A stretch of DNA of 64,000 nt from Zopfochytrium polystomum (taxonomy: Eukaryota > Chytridiomycota > Chytridiomycetes > Chytridiales > Chytridiaceae). Positions 55,766 through 64,000 of this stretch are shown here, one piece after another (within the stretch, counting starts at the first letter, position 1; every line of letters starts with the position of its first letter). Made by a program: the position numbers and the translations under genes. The notes beneath the pieces are model-generated. The model had not been told where the DNA came from and did not search any database. It was given only the letters and a program-made list of their open reading frames with translations. The stretch lies in the NCBI GenBank assembly GCA_025765615.1, contig JAIVFJ010000014.1:310001-374000 (forward strand). Reading direction: 5' to 3'.

Positions 55766-57213
55766 TGTGAGACTATACTCACTCCTTTGACCCTGGGATC
55801 TGGGCCCTAGAGTGAGGGAAAGCAAATAATAGGCTAAAACTAACTTTATTGGGCTGTTGTCTAGGGGGTGTTTCAACCCTACTACTTGCCTAGTCCACAA
55901 AGTATCCCTACTGATCTGTCTAACAGGGGTCTCAAACACAAAGAATGAACATTCAGAGGGACAATCCTCTGAAGGATCGGTGCCAGAGCACCGATTACTC
56001 ACGGGGCCGCGGGCCGATGCGAGGGGAAACGGAAGGGCACTCCCAAGGGCGCAACACAACCAGAGAATAAAGAGAGAGAGGAGGGAAACGGTGGTTTTTA
56101 TCTCAGGAACCTAATCTCCAATACAACAGGAGCGGTTAATAGCGACGGGACAGACAGGGCGCGACCTAGCGCCCCTCGTCGCAGACAGTGCTGCAGGAGC
56201 CCTCGTCGTCGCCAGCGACGGGGGGGAGAGAGAGAAGGGAGTCGACTATGTAGGGTCGGAAGGTCGCCAGCAGGGAACTCGCACGCGGAAACACCTGCGA
56301 TCGTACACGCACCCCACTGGGCTGCGTCGGCACGATCACTCGACCAACGGGCTTTATTGCATTGCACTCGTACTCACACATCTCACCCTCACAGCAATAG
56401 GATCGAGGCAGGCGCTTGTAGATCGAACTCTCAGGTGTCGGGGGCTGCACCGGGCGCAGCCACCAACACCCTCGCGGGGACGGGAAGGTTGGGGACGACG
56501 ACGCCGTCGTCACCACCACCACCACCGTCGTCGCGGCGGGCAAGCGCCAGGGATCCTCACTCCAACACAGAGCCGGCAATGTCACACAGTCGCTGGTGGG
56601 GCCAGCTGCATTCCCCACCCACGGCCCCTTAAGAGGAGCCCCACGAAGGGACCATGTACACACCTGGGTGTGTACCATCTCTCACTACCCTCACCTTTGC
56701 GAGCCAGATGGATTTGAAGGGACTCTGTATTGGTGCCAATGGACAGAAATCAGATTGAAGAAAAAAGGAAAAAGAGAAATGGCCCAAAAACAGAGAGAGA
56801 GAAAATTGACAAGTCAACCCCTGACTTGGAGCATCCACCACAAATGCTCTAAGTCCCCCCCAACCCTATGCATGTATGTACAAGTGCAAAAAATAAATAA
56901 TAAATTAGGCGGGCTTGGGGTATGGCCTGTCAAGCACCCCATCCCTAGGCAGTCGGGCAGTCTCCGTTAGTCACCGAAAATGAAAATATGTTGAGAAAAC
57001 CCTGGCGCAACGGAAACTGTTAAGACGAAAGTAGTAAAAGCAGACCCAATAATAAAGACGGGTTAGCCGCAAATACACTTTGATAACGCCTTGGAAACTA
57101 AAGAACCGGGAGCAATAATAGGGGTCCCGATCCTTGCGGTTTTATGACAGGTACGCTTGTTTTTGCGAATAAAATCCTAGACTTTATCACTGAGACCTCG
57201 GTGTAGTCTCACA
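55766..57213 (-). repeat. Large 1.45-kb LTR, copy A
   Basis: 1448 bp from TGTGAGACTATACTCACTCC to GGTGTAGTCTCACA. The ends form an inverted pair (TGTGAGACTA/TAGTCTCACA) with TG...CA termini. It is highly similar to copy B (57845-59291). Minus-strand frame 56166-56678 begins MVHTQVCTWSLRGAPLKGPW and is kept in all three copies. No 5-bp target duplication was found. Confidence 0.85.
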
Positions 57214-57263
57214 GTACCTCTTTTTTAATCTCACACCCACAGGTGTGACAAAGGGAGTACTTC

Positions 57264-57844
57264 TTACTTAGAAGGTTTCGACCGTGTGCTCCTCCTCAGG
57301 GGCACAGGTTGAGTTTGTGGTGTGGGCAGGCCAGCAACAGGCTGACTCGGGGCAGGTTGTACAGACAGTGCACTAGCTTGTGTGGTGGGGTTGGAATCTG
57401 GTGGGGTGAGAGGATGAAGCAAGCGCTGATCTCTCTCCATTATCATCTGTGTGGCCACCCTCGCAGTTGGCGCACGGAACTTGCGGCTCCTTGGAAGCCG
57501 TGACCATTTCAATCGTTTCTGATATTCTTCAGGATCATCAGTCTTCACCAATTCCCAGTAGTCGCGCACTGCAAGGCGGTGAAGATCTTCTTCGAGTTGG
57601 TACCAATCGTGTTTGGTAGAGAATCCTAACCACTTGGTCAGATAGTAATACTTTTCTCCGTCAAAGGTATGACCTTTGATCCTTTCAATAGGATACTCTA
57701 CATCAGCAGTTTGGTCTTCCGTTTCCTCGGAAGTGTACTTCTTAAGGAAGTCAACATGCACTCCAGGGGCTGTTGTGGTCTTGGAGGCAGGTTTCTTCAT
57801 GAGCCGAGTGGCAGTCTTCCACTCTTCAAGCTCTTTCTCAAAGT
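57264..57844 (-). pseudogene. Chromodomain fragment of a gypsy integrase
   Basis: The minus frame opens directly at the LTR border (FEKELEEWKTATRLMKKPAS). It encodes a chromodomain: VEYPIERIKGHTFDGEKYYY, LTKWLGFSTKHDWYQLEEDL, with YYYLTKWLGFS matching the YLVKWKGY core. A Pro/Thr-rich tail ends in RSTRSKPSK. Chromodomains at integrase ends direct insertion to marked chromatin (family knowledge). The rest of the integrase is absent. Confidence 0.7.
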
Positions 57845-59291
57845 TGTGAGACTATACTCACTCCTTTGACCCTGGGATCTGGGCCCTAGAGTGAGGGAAA
57901 GCAAATAATAGGCTAAAACTAACTTTATTGGGCTGTTGTCTAGGGGGTGTTTCAACCCTACTACTTGCCTAGTCCACGAAGTATCCCTACTGATCTGTCT
58001 AACAGGGGTCTCAAACACAAAGAATGAGCATTCAGAGGGACAATCCTCTGAAGGATCGGTGCTGGAGCACCGATTACTCGCGTGGCCGCGGGCCGATGCG
58101 AGGGGAAACGGAAGGGCACTCCCGAGGGCGCAACACAACCGCAGAATAAAGAGAGAGAAGAGGGAAACGGGGGTTTTTATCTCAGGAACCTAATCTCAAA
58201 TACAACAGGAGCGGTTAATAGCGACGGGACGGACAGGGCGCGACCTAGCGCCCCTCGTCGCGGACGGTGCTGCAGGAGCCCTCGTCGTCGCCAGCGACAG
58301 GGGGGAGAGAGAGAAGGGAGTCGACTATGTAGGGGTCGGAAGGTCGCCAGCAGGGAACTCGCACGCGGAAACACCTGCGATCGTACACGCACCCCGCCGG
58401 GCTGCGTCGGCACGATCACTCGACCAACGGGCTTTATCGCATCGCACTCGTACTCACACATCTCACCCTCACAGCAATAGGACCGAGGCAGGCGCTTGTA
58501 GATCGAACTCTCAGGTGTCGGGGGCCGCACCGGGCGCAGCCGCCAACACCCTCGCGGGGACGGGAAGGTCGAGGACAACGATGCCGTCGTCGTCACCACC
58601 ACCACCACTGTCATCGCGGCGGGCAAGCGCCAGGGATCCTCACTCCAACACAGAGCCGGCAATGTCACACAGTCGCTGGTGGGGCCAGCTGCGTTCCCCA
58701 CCCACGGCCCCTTAAGAGGAGCCCCACGAAGGGACCATGTACACACCCGGGTGTGTACCATCTCTCACTACCCTCACCTTGCGAGCCAGATGGATTTGAA
58801 GGGACTCTGTGTTGGTGCCAATGGACAGAAATCAGATTGAAGAAAAAAGGAAAAAGAGAAATGGCCCAAAAACAGAGAGAGAGAAAATTGACAAGTCAAC
58901 CCCCCTGACTTGGAGCATCCACCACAAATGCTCTAAGTCCCCCCCAACCCTATGCATGTATGTACAAGTGCCAAAAATAAATAATAAATTAGGCGGGCGT
59001 GGGGTACGGCCTGTCAGGCACCCCATCCCTAGGCAGTCGGGCAGTCTCCGTTAGTCACCGAAAAAGAAAATATGTTGAGAAAACCCTGGTGCAACGGAAA
59101 CTGTTAAGACGAAAGTAGTAAAAGCAGACCCAATAATAAAGACGGGTTAGCCGCAAATACACTTTGATAACGCCTTGGAAACAACGGGAGCAATAATAGG
59201 GGTCCCGATCCTTGCGGTTTTATGACAGGTACGCTTGTTTTTGCGAATAAAATCCTAGACTTTATCACTGAGACCTCGGTGTAGTCTCACA
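57845..59291 (-). repeat. Large 1.45-kb LTR, copy B
   Basis: 1447 bp in the same orientation as copy A with scattered differences (for example a shorter AACAACGGGAGC near 59182 where copy A has extra bases). It lies immediately before the copia RT at 59292 and carries the longest version (194 codons, 58177-58761) of the shared minus-strand frame. Confidence 0.85.
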
Positions 59292-60269
59292 GGCAGCTCA
59301 ACTCTCAGAGATCAATTCAATCATGTCAAAGCATGTCTGGGACTTAGTGGCTCGACCTAAAGGGCGTAAGATTCTCAAGCCCAAATGGGTTTTTGCCTAC
59401 AAGTTTGACAGTGAAGGGTACCTTGAACGCTTCAAGGCTCGCCTTGTTGGTCGGGGTTACACTCAGATCTTTGGTCAGGACTACAATGAGACCTTCTCCC
59501 CTGTCGTCCGCAGCTCCTCCATAGGGGCAATCCTTGCTATCTCGTTGCTGTTTGACCTCATACTTGCAGGCCTTGATGTCGAAACTGCATACTTGAACGC
59601 CAAACTGGACATTGAAAACTTCATGGAACAACCAGAAGGCTTTGAGATACGTGGTGCAGACGGGATACTTCTTGTCTGTTTACTCAGGAAGAGTCTGTAC
59701 GGAATGCACCAGTCTGGTCGACAGTGGTACAAAACAATCTGCGACTTCCTAGTAGAAATTGGATTTACGCAATTGAAGACTGACCACTGTGTCTTTGTGC
59801 AAAGGCACCCTGATGGAAAGGTCAAGACCATCATCACTCTATACGTAGATGACATCCTCATCTTCAGTCACACTGAAGAAGAAATTGCCAAAATTCTTTC
59901 TCTGATCAAATCAAAGTTCAAAATCTGCGAGGACCTCAACCCAAAAGTTGCTGTTGGCATCCAAGTTGAGAAAATCAAAGATGGAATCTTTATTGGACAG
60001 AAAAACTACACACAGCATGTCTTGGAGGAAGCAAACTACTGGTGTGACGATGAAGGCTTACCTGTCAAAATCAAAGCAACTCCCATGTCCACGACATGGA
60101 TACACGATGTGGACTCTGGAAAACTTCCACAAAAAGAGTCGGAATACTTCCGAAGCACACTCATGCAACTTGCTTACCTTGCAAACTTGATGCGCCCTGA
60201 CATTGTGTATGCTGTGAATACACTTGCACAATACCAGTCCGCTCCAACCCATTCAGATTCCCTTGCGCT
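59292..60269 (+). CDS. copia reverse transcriptase, 5' part (split by a nested gypsy element)
   Basis: An open frame enters at the LTR border (AAQLSEINSIMSKHVWDLVA). It contains all RT blocks: KWVFAYKFDSEGYLERFKAR, LVGRGYTQIFGQDYNETFSP, AGLDVETAYLNAKLDIENFM, LLRKSLYGMHQSGRQWYKTI, and the intact catalytic loop ITLYVDDILIFSHT. It reaches SAPTHSDSLAL at 60269, where a gypsy LTR begins. The frame resumes at 63368 without any shift. RT appears intact, so this copia copy was probably young when hit. The integrase part upstream is replaced by LTR copy B. Confidence 0.92.
60265..60269. repeat. Target-site duplication GCGCT (left)
   Basis: GCGCT immediately before the LTR at 60270 is repeated at 63368-63372 after the second LTR: the 5-bp duplication made by the nested insertion. 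Confidence 0.95.
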
Positions 60270-60622
60270 TGTCAGGAACAGGGCAGAACAGGACAAGGCA
60301 GACAAGGAACTGAGAGGAGTGATGATTGTATTGGAAACAATAATTCACTTGAGGGATGGGACAGGTCCCCCATCCCACTTTTATACCTTTTGAGAGTGTT
60401 CCTTGTCAAGACTCCAAGAAAGTTCCAGAAAGAGCAATTAGTAATACAATGATACCAATGATACCAATGACAACAAGACAAGTCAGGAAAGCAAAGAAGG
60501 TTCCAGAAGGTTCCACAAGGTTCCATGAAGGAATGTTCTAGAAGGTTCCAGAAGGTTCCAGAAGGTTCCATGAAGGAATGTTCTAGAAGGTTCCAGAGGT
60601 TTCCAGAGGGTGATTCATAACA
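60270..60622 (-). repeat. gypsy LTR (element 3' LTR)
   Basis: 353 bp, TG...CA. It carries a 45-bp expansion of the AGAAGGTTCCAGAAGGTTCC repeats compared with the other LTR. Confidence 0.92.
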
Positions 60623-61068
60623 TCATCTCCCCCAGGCCTCTTCTGCAACTTGGTGGGGTACCTGGTCTTGAACTCGAGCAGAAGGTCTTGGCAGTGAGTG
60701 AGGTTTGACTCAGGCTCCCAGGTGTTGTCAGCATCTGAGTAACCTTTCCACTTAACAAGGAACTTGAGTGTTCTTCCAAACCACTTGGCATCCAAGATTT
60801 GTTCAACCTCAAATTCCTCTTCACCTTCTACCTCAACTGGAGGAGGAGGAGGAACAACTCTGCCTGGAATGGAATTGGCCACAAACTTCTCTAAAAGGCT
60901 GACATGGAAAACTGGGTGGATCTTCATGGATGCAGGGAGATCCAGCTTGAAGGTGACTGGATTGATTTGCTCCAAGATCTTGAAAGGTCCCAACTTGAGG
61001 TTGTCTAGCTTGGGACTTGGTCTTTTGGTCTGCAAGTTCTTCCTCAGAAGCCAAACTTGCTGACCCAC
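60623..61068 (-). pseudogene. gypsy integrase C-terminus and chromodomain
   Basis: The minus frame has GQQVWLLRKNLQTKRPSPKL, DNLKLGPFKILEQINPVTFK and LPASMKIHPVFHVSLLEKFV, the GPY/F module of gypsy integrases. A chromodomain follows: EEFEVEQILDAKWFGRTLKF, LVKWKGYSDADNTWEPESNL. It ends within the LTR. The catalytic core of the integrase is not present upstream. Confidence 0.88.
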
Positions 61069-61079
61069 AGCAAGTGAAT

Positions 61080-61142
61080 TATGATGTCAGGAACAGGGCA
61101 GGACAGGACAAGGCAGACAAGGAACTGAGAGGAGTGATGATG
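61080..61142 (-). repeat. LTR remnant at the internal deletion junction
   Basis: TGTCAGGAACAGGGCAGGAC to GAGAGGAGTGATGAT equals the first about 60 bp of the element's own LTR, lying between the pol start and the integrase end. It replaces several kilobases of pol. Confidence 0.85.
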
Positions 61143-62095
61143 TACAGTGGCTTGAAAGGTGGGCTGCAAGTTTCATCCTTGAGTGGGATTTCACAGTCAT
61201 AAGGCCTCTGAGCTGGTAGCAGGTCTGCCTTGGTCTTGGAAAACACATCAGCATAAGGGAGATATTCTTTTGGTAGCTTGGATGCCAGCAAAAGGTCTGA
61301 TGGGTCCAGGTTGTCGTGCTCCTCAGCAGTGGGGCTTGAATTCTTGACTGGGAACTGTGATTCTTGAATCTTTGACTGAGAGTTCTGTTCTTGGCAAAGA
61401 CTGTGAGCTGTGGAACTTGAATCTTGAATGTGGACTGTGAACTGTGGTACTTGAATCTTTGACTGTGGGTTCTGTGAACAAGAGTCATGGCCATGACTGT
61501 GAGCTCTATGAGCTCTACTTGAATCTTGACTGTGAACTGTGAACTGTGGAACTTGAGTCTTGGCTGGCTGTGAATCTTGAATCAAGGGCTTGAGAGCATG
61601 AGACTTGGGGGCTTGACTTGAGTTTTGGGTGACTGTTCCAATTGGTGGAAGTTGGACTTGACCAGTGACCCAATCAATGTCAGGGTTCTGGGCTTGCAGC
61701 CATGGTAATCCCAGGATGACAGAGAATGTGGGTGAGCCAAGATCCAATACTTCCAGGTTGACCATGGATGGTGGAAAGTCTTGGATGTGGAGGTTTAGCT
61801 TGGTTTCATGGCTCATTTCCTTGAACAGAGCATGATTGGCAAAGTGGACCTTGAGGGGTGTGGATTTCTTGATGGTGGGATTGGCACAAGACTTGGCAAG
61901 GGTGGCATCAATGAAGTTTGCAGGATGATCCAGAGTCAATAAGGGCCTTGGTTGTGATGGTTGACTTGGGTGAGAGTTGAATCTTGACATCCATGGTGAG
62001 TTGGTGGGGCGGGGCTTTGGAATCTGAGGTGTTTGTGGTGCTGGTGGTGGTGATGAAACAGGGGCAGCTTGGAGGAGGGTCCAGGGAATTGCCCC
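61143..62095 (-). pseudogene. gypsy protease and start of RT, frameshifted
   Basis: The minus frame MDVKIQLSPKSTITTKALID reaches the protease active site DSGSS, then loses frame near 61920 by one extra base. The next frame continues NFIDATLAKSCANPTIKKST, FSVILGLPWLQAQNPDIDWV, a long Gln/Ser-rich linker, and the RT approach KEYLPYADVFSKTKADLLPA, RPYDCEIPLKDETCSPPFKP. It stops at the LTR remnant. Confidence 0.85.
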
Positions 62096-63019
62096 TCAGT
62101 GAGCCTGGACCTGGGAGTTTGGGTGCTTCTTCCTTGGGCAGTCCTTGACAGCATGCTCCTTGGAGCCACAGTAGAAACACAGTCCCTGCTGGGCCCTCCT
62201 TGTTTTCTCCTCTTGGCTCAGAGGACCCTTAGGAAGTGTCTCAACTGCATCCACTTGCATGGGTTCAGGAACTGTGAGAGCTTGAGGGACTGGGGTAAGC
62301 CTTGATGTAGTTCCTACTTGTCTTTGCTTCAGCCTCTTGGAGTAGAGTCTGTTGTCAATCTTGATGGCAAGGAGAATGTACTCTTCCAAGGTCTCAGGGA
62401 TGTGCAGAGACTGGGAGAGCATGTCTTGGATAGACTCATGGAGACCATCATGGTACAGCTCCATCAGAGCTGCATCATTGTATCCAGAGTCTCTGGCTAG
62501 TTGCTTGAATTGGTTGGTGTAGGCCACACAAGATTGCTTTCCTTGCTTGATATGCTTGAGCTTGGATCTTGCTGTCCAAGATGCGTAGGGGTCACCAAAG
62601 GTAGCTTCCAGCCCCTCCCAGAGCTCTTGCAGGGTGGTGGGTGTGCTTGGGAGAGATCTGTACCATGATTGAGCTTGACCAGACAGGAGGGTGCTTGTGA
62701 AAAGAACCTTGACTTGCTCACTGGGGAATCTTGAAGGTTGGAGAAGGATGACATTCTCCACAGTGGCCATAAAGTTCCTGAGGTCTTTGGCCAGCCCAGT
62801 GAACTTGTCAGGGCTGGGAACCTTGGGCTCTCTTGCTTGGTTGGCTTGGGGCAGGGGAAGAGCTTGATGTTCTTGTTGGTGAAGTTGTTGTTGAAGCTGG
62901 TGCTGCTGGTGAAGGACTTGTTCTTGAAGTTGGTGTGTCTGTCTTGAAAGGGCTTGTAATTGGTCCATCAAGGCTTGGAAGGCAGTTGCATCAGGGAAGG
63001 TGTTGTTTGGGTCAGACAT
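62096..63019 (-). CDS. gypsy Gag, intact
   Basis: A complete 307-residue frame from MSDPNNTFPDATAFQALMDQ. It has a Gln/His-rich coiled N-terminus, the retrotransposon gag domain (DKFTGLAKDLRNFMATVENV, SWYRSLPSTPTTLQELWEGL, YTNQFKQLARDSGYNDAALM) and one CCHC knuckle CFYCGSKEHAVKDC. It ends NSQVQAH. Gag assembles the virus-like particle (family knowledge). This is the reference for the broken copy at 1077-1870. An intact gag in an element without RT suggests recent origin or gag retention. Confidence 0.93.
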   Translation of the reverse strand: MSDPNNTFPDATAFQALMDQLQALSRQTHQLQEQVLHQQHQLQQQLHQQEHQALPLPQANQAREPKVPSPDKFTGLAKDLRNFMATVENVILLQPSRFPSEQVKVLFTSTLLSGQAQSWYRSLPSTPTTLQELWEGLEATFGDPYASWTARSKLKHIKQGKQSCVAYTNQFKQLARDSGYNDAALMELYHDGLHESIQDMLSQSLHIPETLEEYILLAIKIDNRLYSKRLKQRQVGTTSRLTPVPQALTVPEPMQVDAVETLPKGPLSQEEKTRRAQQGLCFYCGSKEHAVKDCPRKKHPNSQVQAH

Positions 63020-63059
63020 GATGGCAGAGAGTAGTAGGAGAGGGTGAAGTGAATTATGA

Positions 63060-63367
63060 TGTCAGGAACAGGGCAGAACAGGACAAGGCAGACAAGGAAC
63101 TGAGAGGAGTGATGATTGTATTGGAAACAATAATTCACTTGAGGGATGGGACAGGTCCCCCATCCCACTTTTATACCTTTTGAGAGTGTTCCTTGTCAAG
63201 ACTCCAAGAAAGTTCCAGAAAGAGCAATTAGTAATACAATGATACCAATGATACCAATGACAACAAGACAAGTCAGGAAAGCAAAGAAGGTTCCAGAAGG
63301 TTCCACAAGGTTCCATGAAGGAATGTTCTAGAAGGTTCCAGAGGTTTCCAGAGGGTGATTCATAACA
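63060..63367 (-). repeat. gypsy LTR (element 5' LTR)
   Basis: 308 bp, TGTCAGGAACAGGGCAG to GGTGATTCATAACA, followed by the GCGCT duplication. Apart from the 45-bp repeat difference it looks almost identical to the LTR at 60270. Confidence 0.93.
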
Positions 63368-64000
63368 GCGCTCGACAGATTGCTGCGATATGTCCGCGCT
63401 ACCTGGGATCATGGACTTTTCTACGAGAAGGGAGACTCCCAGATGACATGCATCACCAATGCAACGCTCCCAGAGGTAGAGAAAGCTGCGGGTATTTCTT
63501 ACCCAGAGTGGGATGAACCACATGGCTACGCTGATGCCAGCTATGCTGAAGAGGATGGACGCAAGTCGAGGTCAGGGCATGTGTTCATGCTTTGCGGGGG
63601 TGCTATTACATGGTACAGCAAGAAACAATCAGTTGTCGCTTTGTCCTCAACTGAGGCGGAATACTTCTCCCTTACTGAGGCCATCAAAGAGGCAATCTGG
63701 CTACGAATGCTCTTCCAGGAGCTGGGTATGGATTTAAATAAGCCCACTACTGTTTATGAAGACAATCGTTCAACCATAGCTATTGCTATGAATCCAATAC
63801 ACCATGGCCGGGTCAAACACTTTGACGTGAGGTTGCATTTCATACGGGACCACTTGGAGAAAAAGGAGGTTCAACTCATTCATTGCCCAACGGACATGAT
63901 GATTGCCGACCTTCTCACCAAAGCTCTTCCCGCAGCTCAACATGCAAAGCTTGCATCACTGATGGGAATTTGCAGTCTCGCCGACCTCCAAGGTGTAAGC
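63368..64000 (+). CDS. copia RNase H, 3' part of the split pol gene (runs off the window)
   Basis: The frame resumes in phase: LDRLLRYVRATWDHGLFYEK, then the RNase H domain YADASYAEEDGRKSRSGHVF, QSVVALSSTEAEYFSLTEAI, VYEDNRSTIAIAMNPIHHGR, VKHFDVRLHFIRDHLEKKEV and IADLLTKALPAAQHAKLASL. The D, E and D catalytic positions (YADAS, STEAE, EDN) are present. No stop occurs before the window edge, so the gene end and the LTR lie beyond 64000. Confidence 0.92.

Larger units (their letters stand above)
60270..63367 (-). mobile_element. Nested non-autonomous Ty3/gypsy element
   Basis: A 3098-bp insertion bounded by LTRs 60270-60622 and 63060-63367 and by GCGCT duplications, inside a copia RT/RNase H frame. 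Minus order: LTR, gag, protease start of pol, a 60-bp LTR remnant, integrase C-terminus with chromodomain, LTR. RT, RNase H and integrase core are missing, so it needed proteins from a full-length relative to move. Confidence 0.93.

Noticed and set aside
55766..59291. LTR copies A and B as the two ends of one complete element
   Set aside because: The 631 bp between them hold only a chromodomain fragment with no primer-binding site or polypurine tract visible, and outer flanks (GAACG and GGCAG) are not a target duplication. They look like two insertions or a recombination product.

Overview
The window comes from the nuclear genome of a transposon-rich eukaryote, most likely a flagellated (chytrid-type) fungus. 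The host genes have short GT-AG introns (about 45-135 bp) and are packed head-to-head or tail-to-tail. Several products are fungal in character: a Crh-type cell-wall transglycosidase, the mitofusin Fzo1, an Ett1/Nro1-like protein and the small subunit Dpm2. A TSNAXIP1-type coiled-coil gene, a family associated with flagellate species, argues for a fungus with motile zoospores. The phylum is inferred; no rRNA gene is present to confirm it.

Gene-dense block (about 3.0-26.1 kb). In order: GH16 Crh (-); a large transmembrane protein with a bacterial-type solute-binding ectodomain and a cytosolic SH3 domain (+); a doubtful small ORF (-); the GTPase Ola1/YchF (-); the SUMO E1 subunit Uba2 (-); a KDM3-like JmjC protein that appears to lack its iron ligands (+); an Ett1/Nro1-like TPR protein (-); a decayed intron-containing ribosomal protein eL15 copy (-); Dpm2 (+); farnesyl/geranylgeranyltransferase alpha (-); Fzo1 (+); and the TSNAXIP1-like gene (+). 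Divergent pairs share short promoters (Crh/receptor 422 bp, Uba2/JmjC 85 bp, FTase-alpha/Fzo1 144 bp). A second, smaller host island lies at 42.2-43.4 kb (FAXC/metaxin-like GST-fold protein) and 49.7-54.2 kb (RhoGAP, GT14 glycosyltransferase, a TPR fragment).

Transposon blocks. The left edge (1-2.2 kb) holds an LTR-like repeat carrying a solo Ty3/gypsy LTR (target duplication AAAGG), next to a truncated gypsy copy. The stretch 27.6-32.6 kb contains a decayed Ty1/copia element with both LTRs and extra inverted LTR copies. A LINE (-) with a CCHC ORF1, an endonuclease and an internally deleted RT/RNase H occupies 32.6-37.1 kb. Two 2-kb inverted repeats (37.2-39.2 and 46.0-48.0 kb) bracket degraded copia pieces, the FAXC-like gene and a 1.26-kb piece of a large LTR. 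From 55.8 kb to the right edge there are two 1.45-kb LTRs, a chromodomain fragment, and a copia pol gene. That pol gene is split by a non-autonomous gypsy element with a GCGCT target duplication, and it runs off the window.

The most unusual items are the solute-binding/TM/SH3 receptor, the pseudo-demethylase, and the nested and recombined retroelements. All calls come from reading the sequence; no database search was run.
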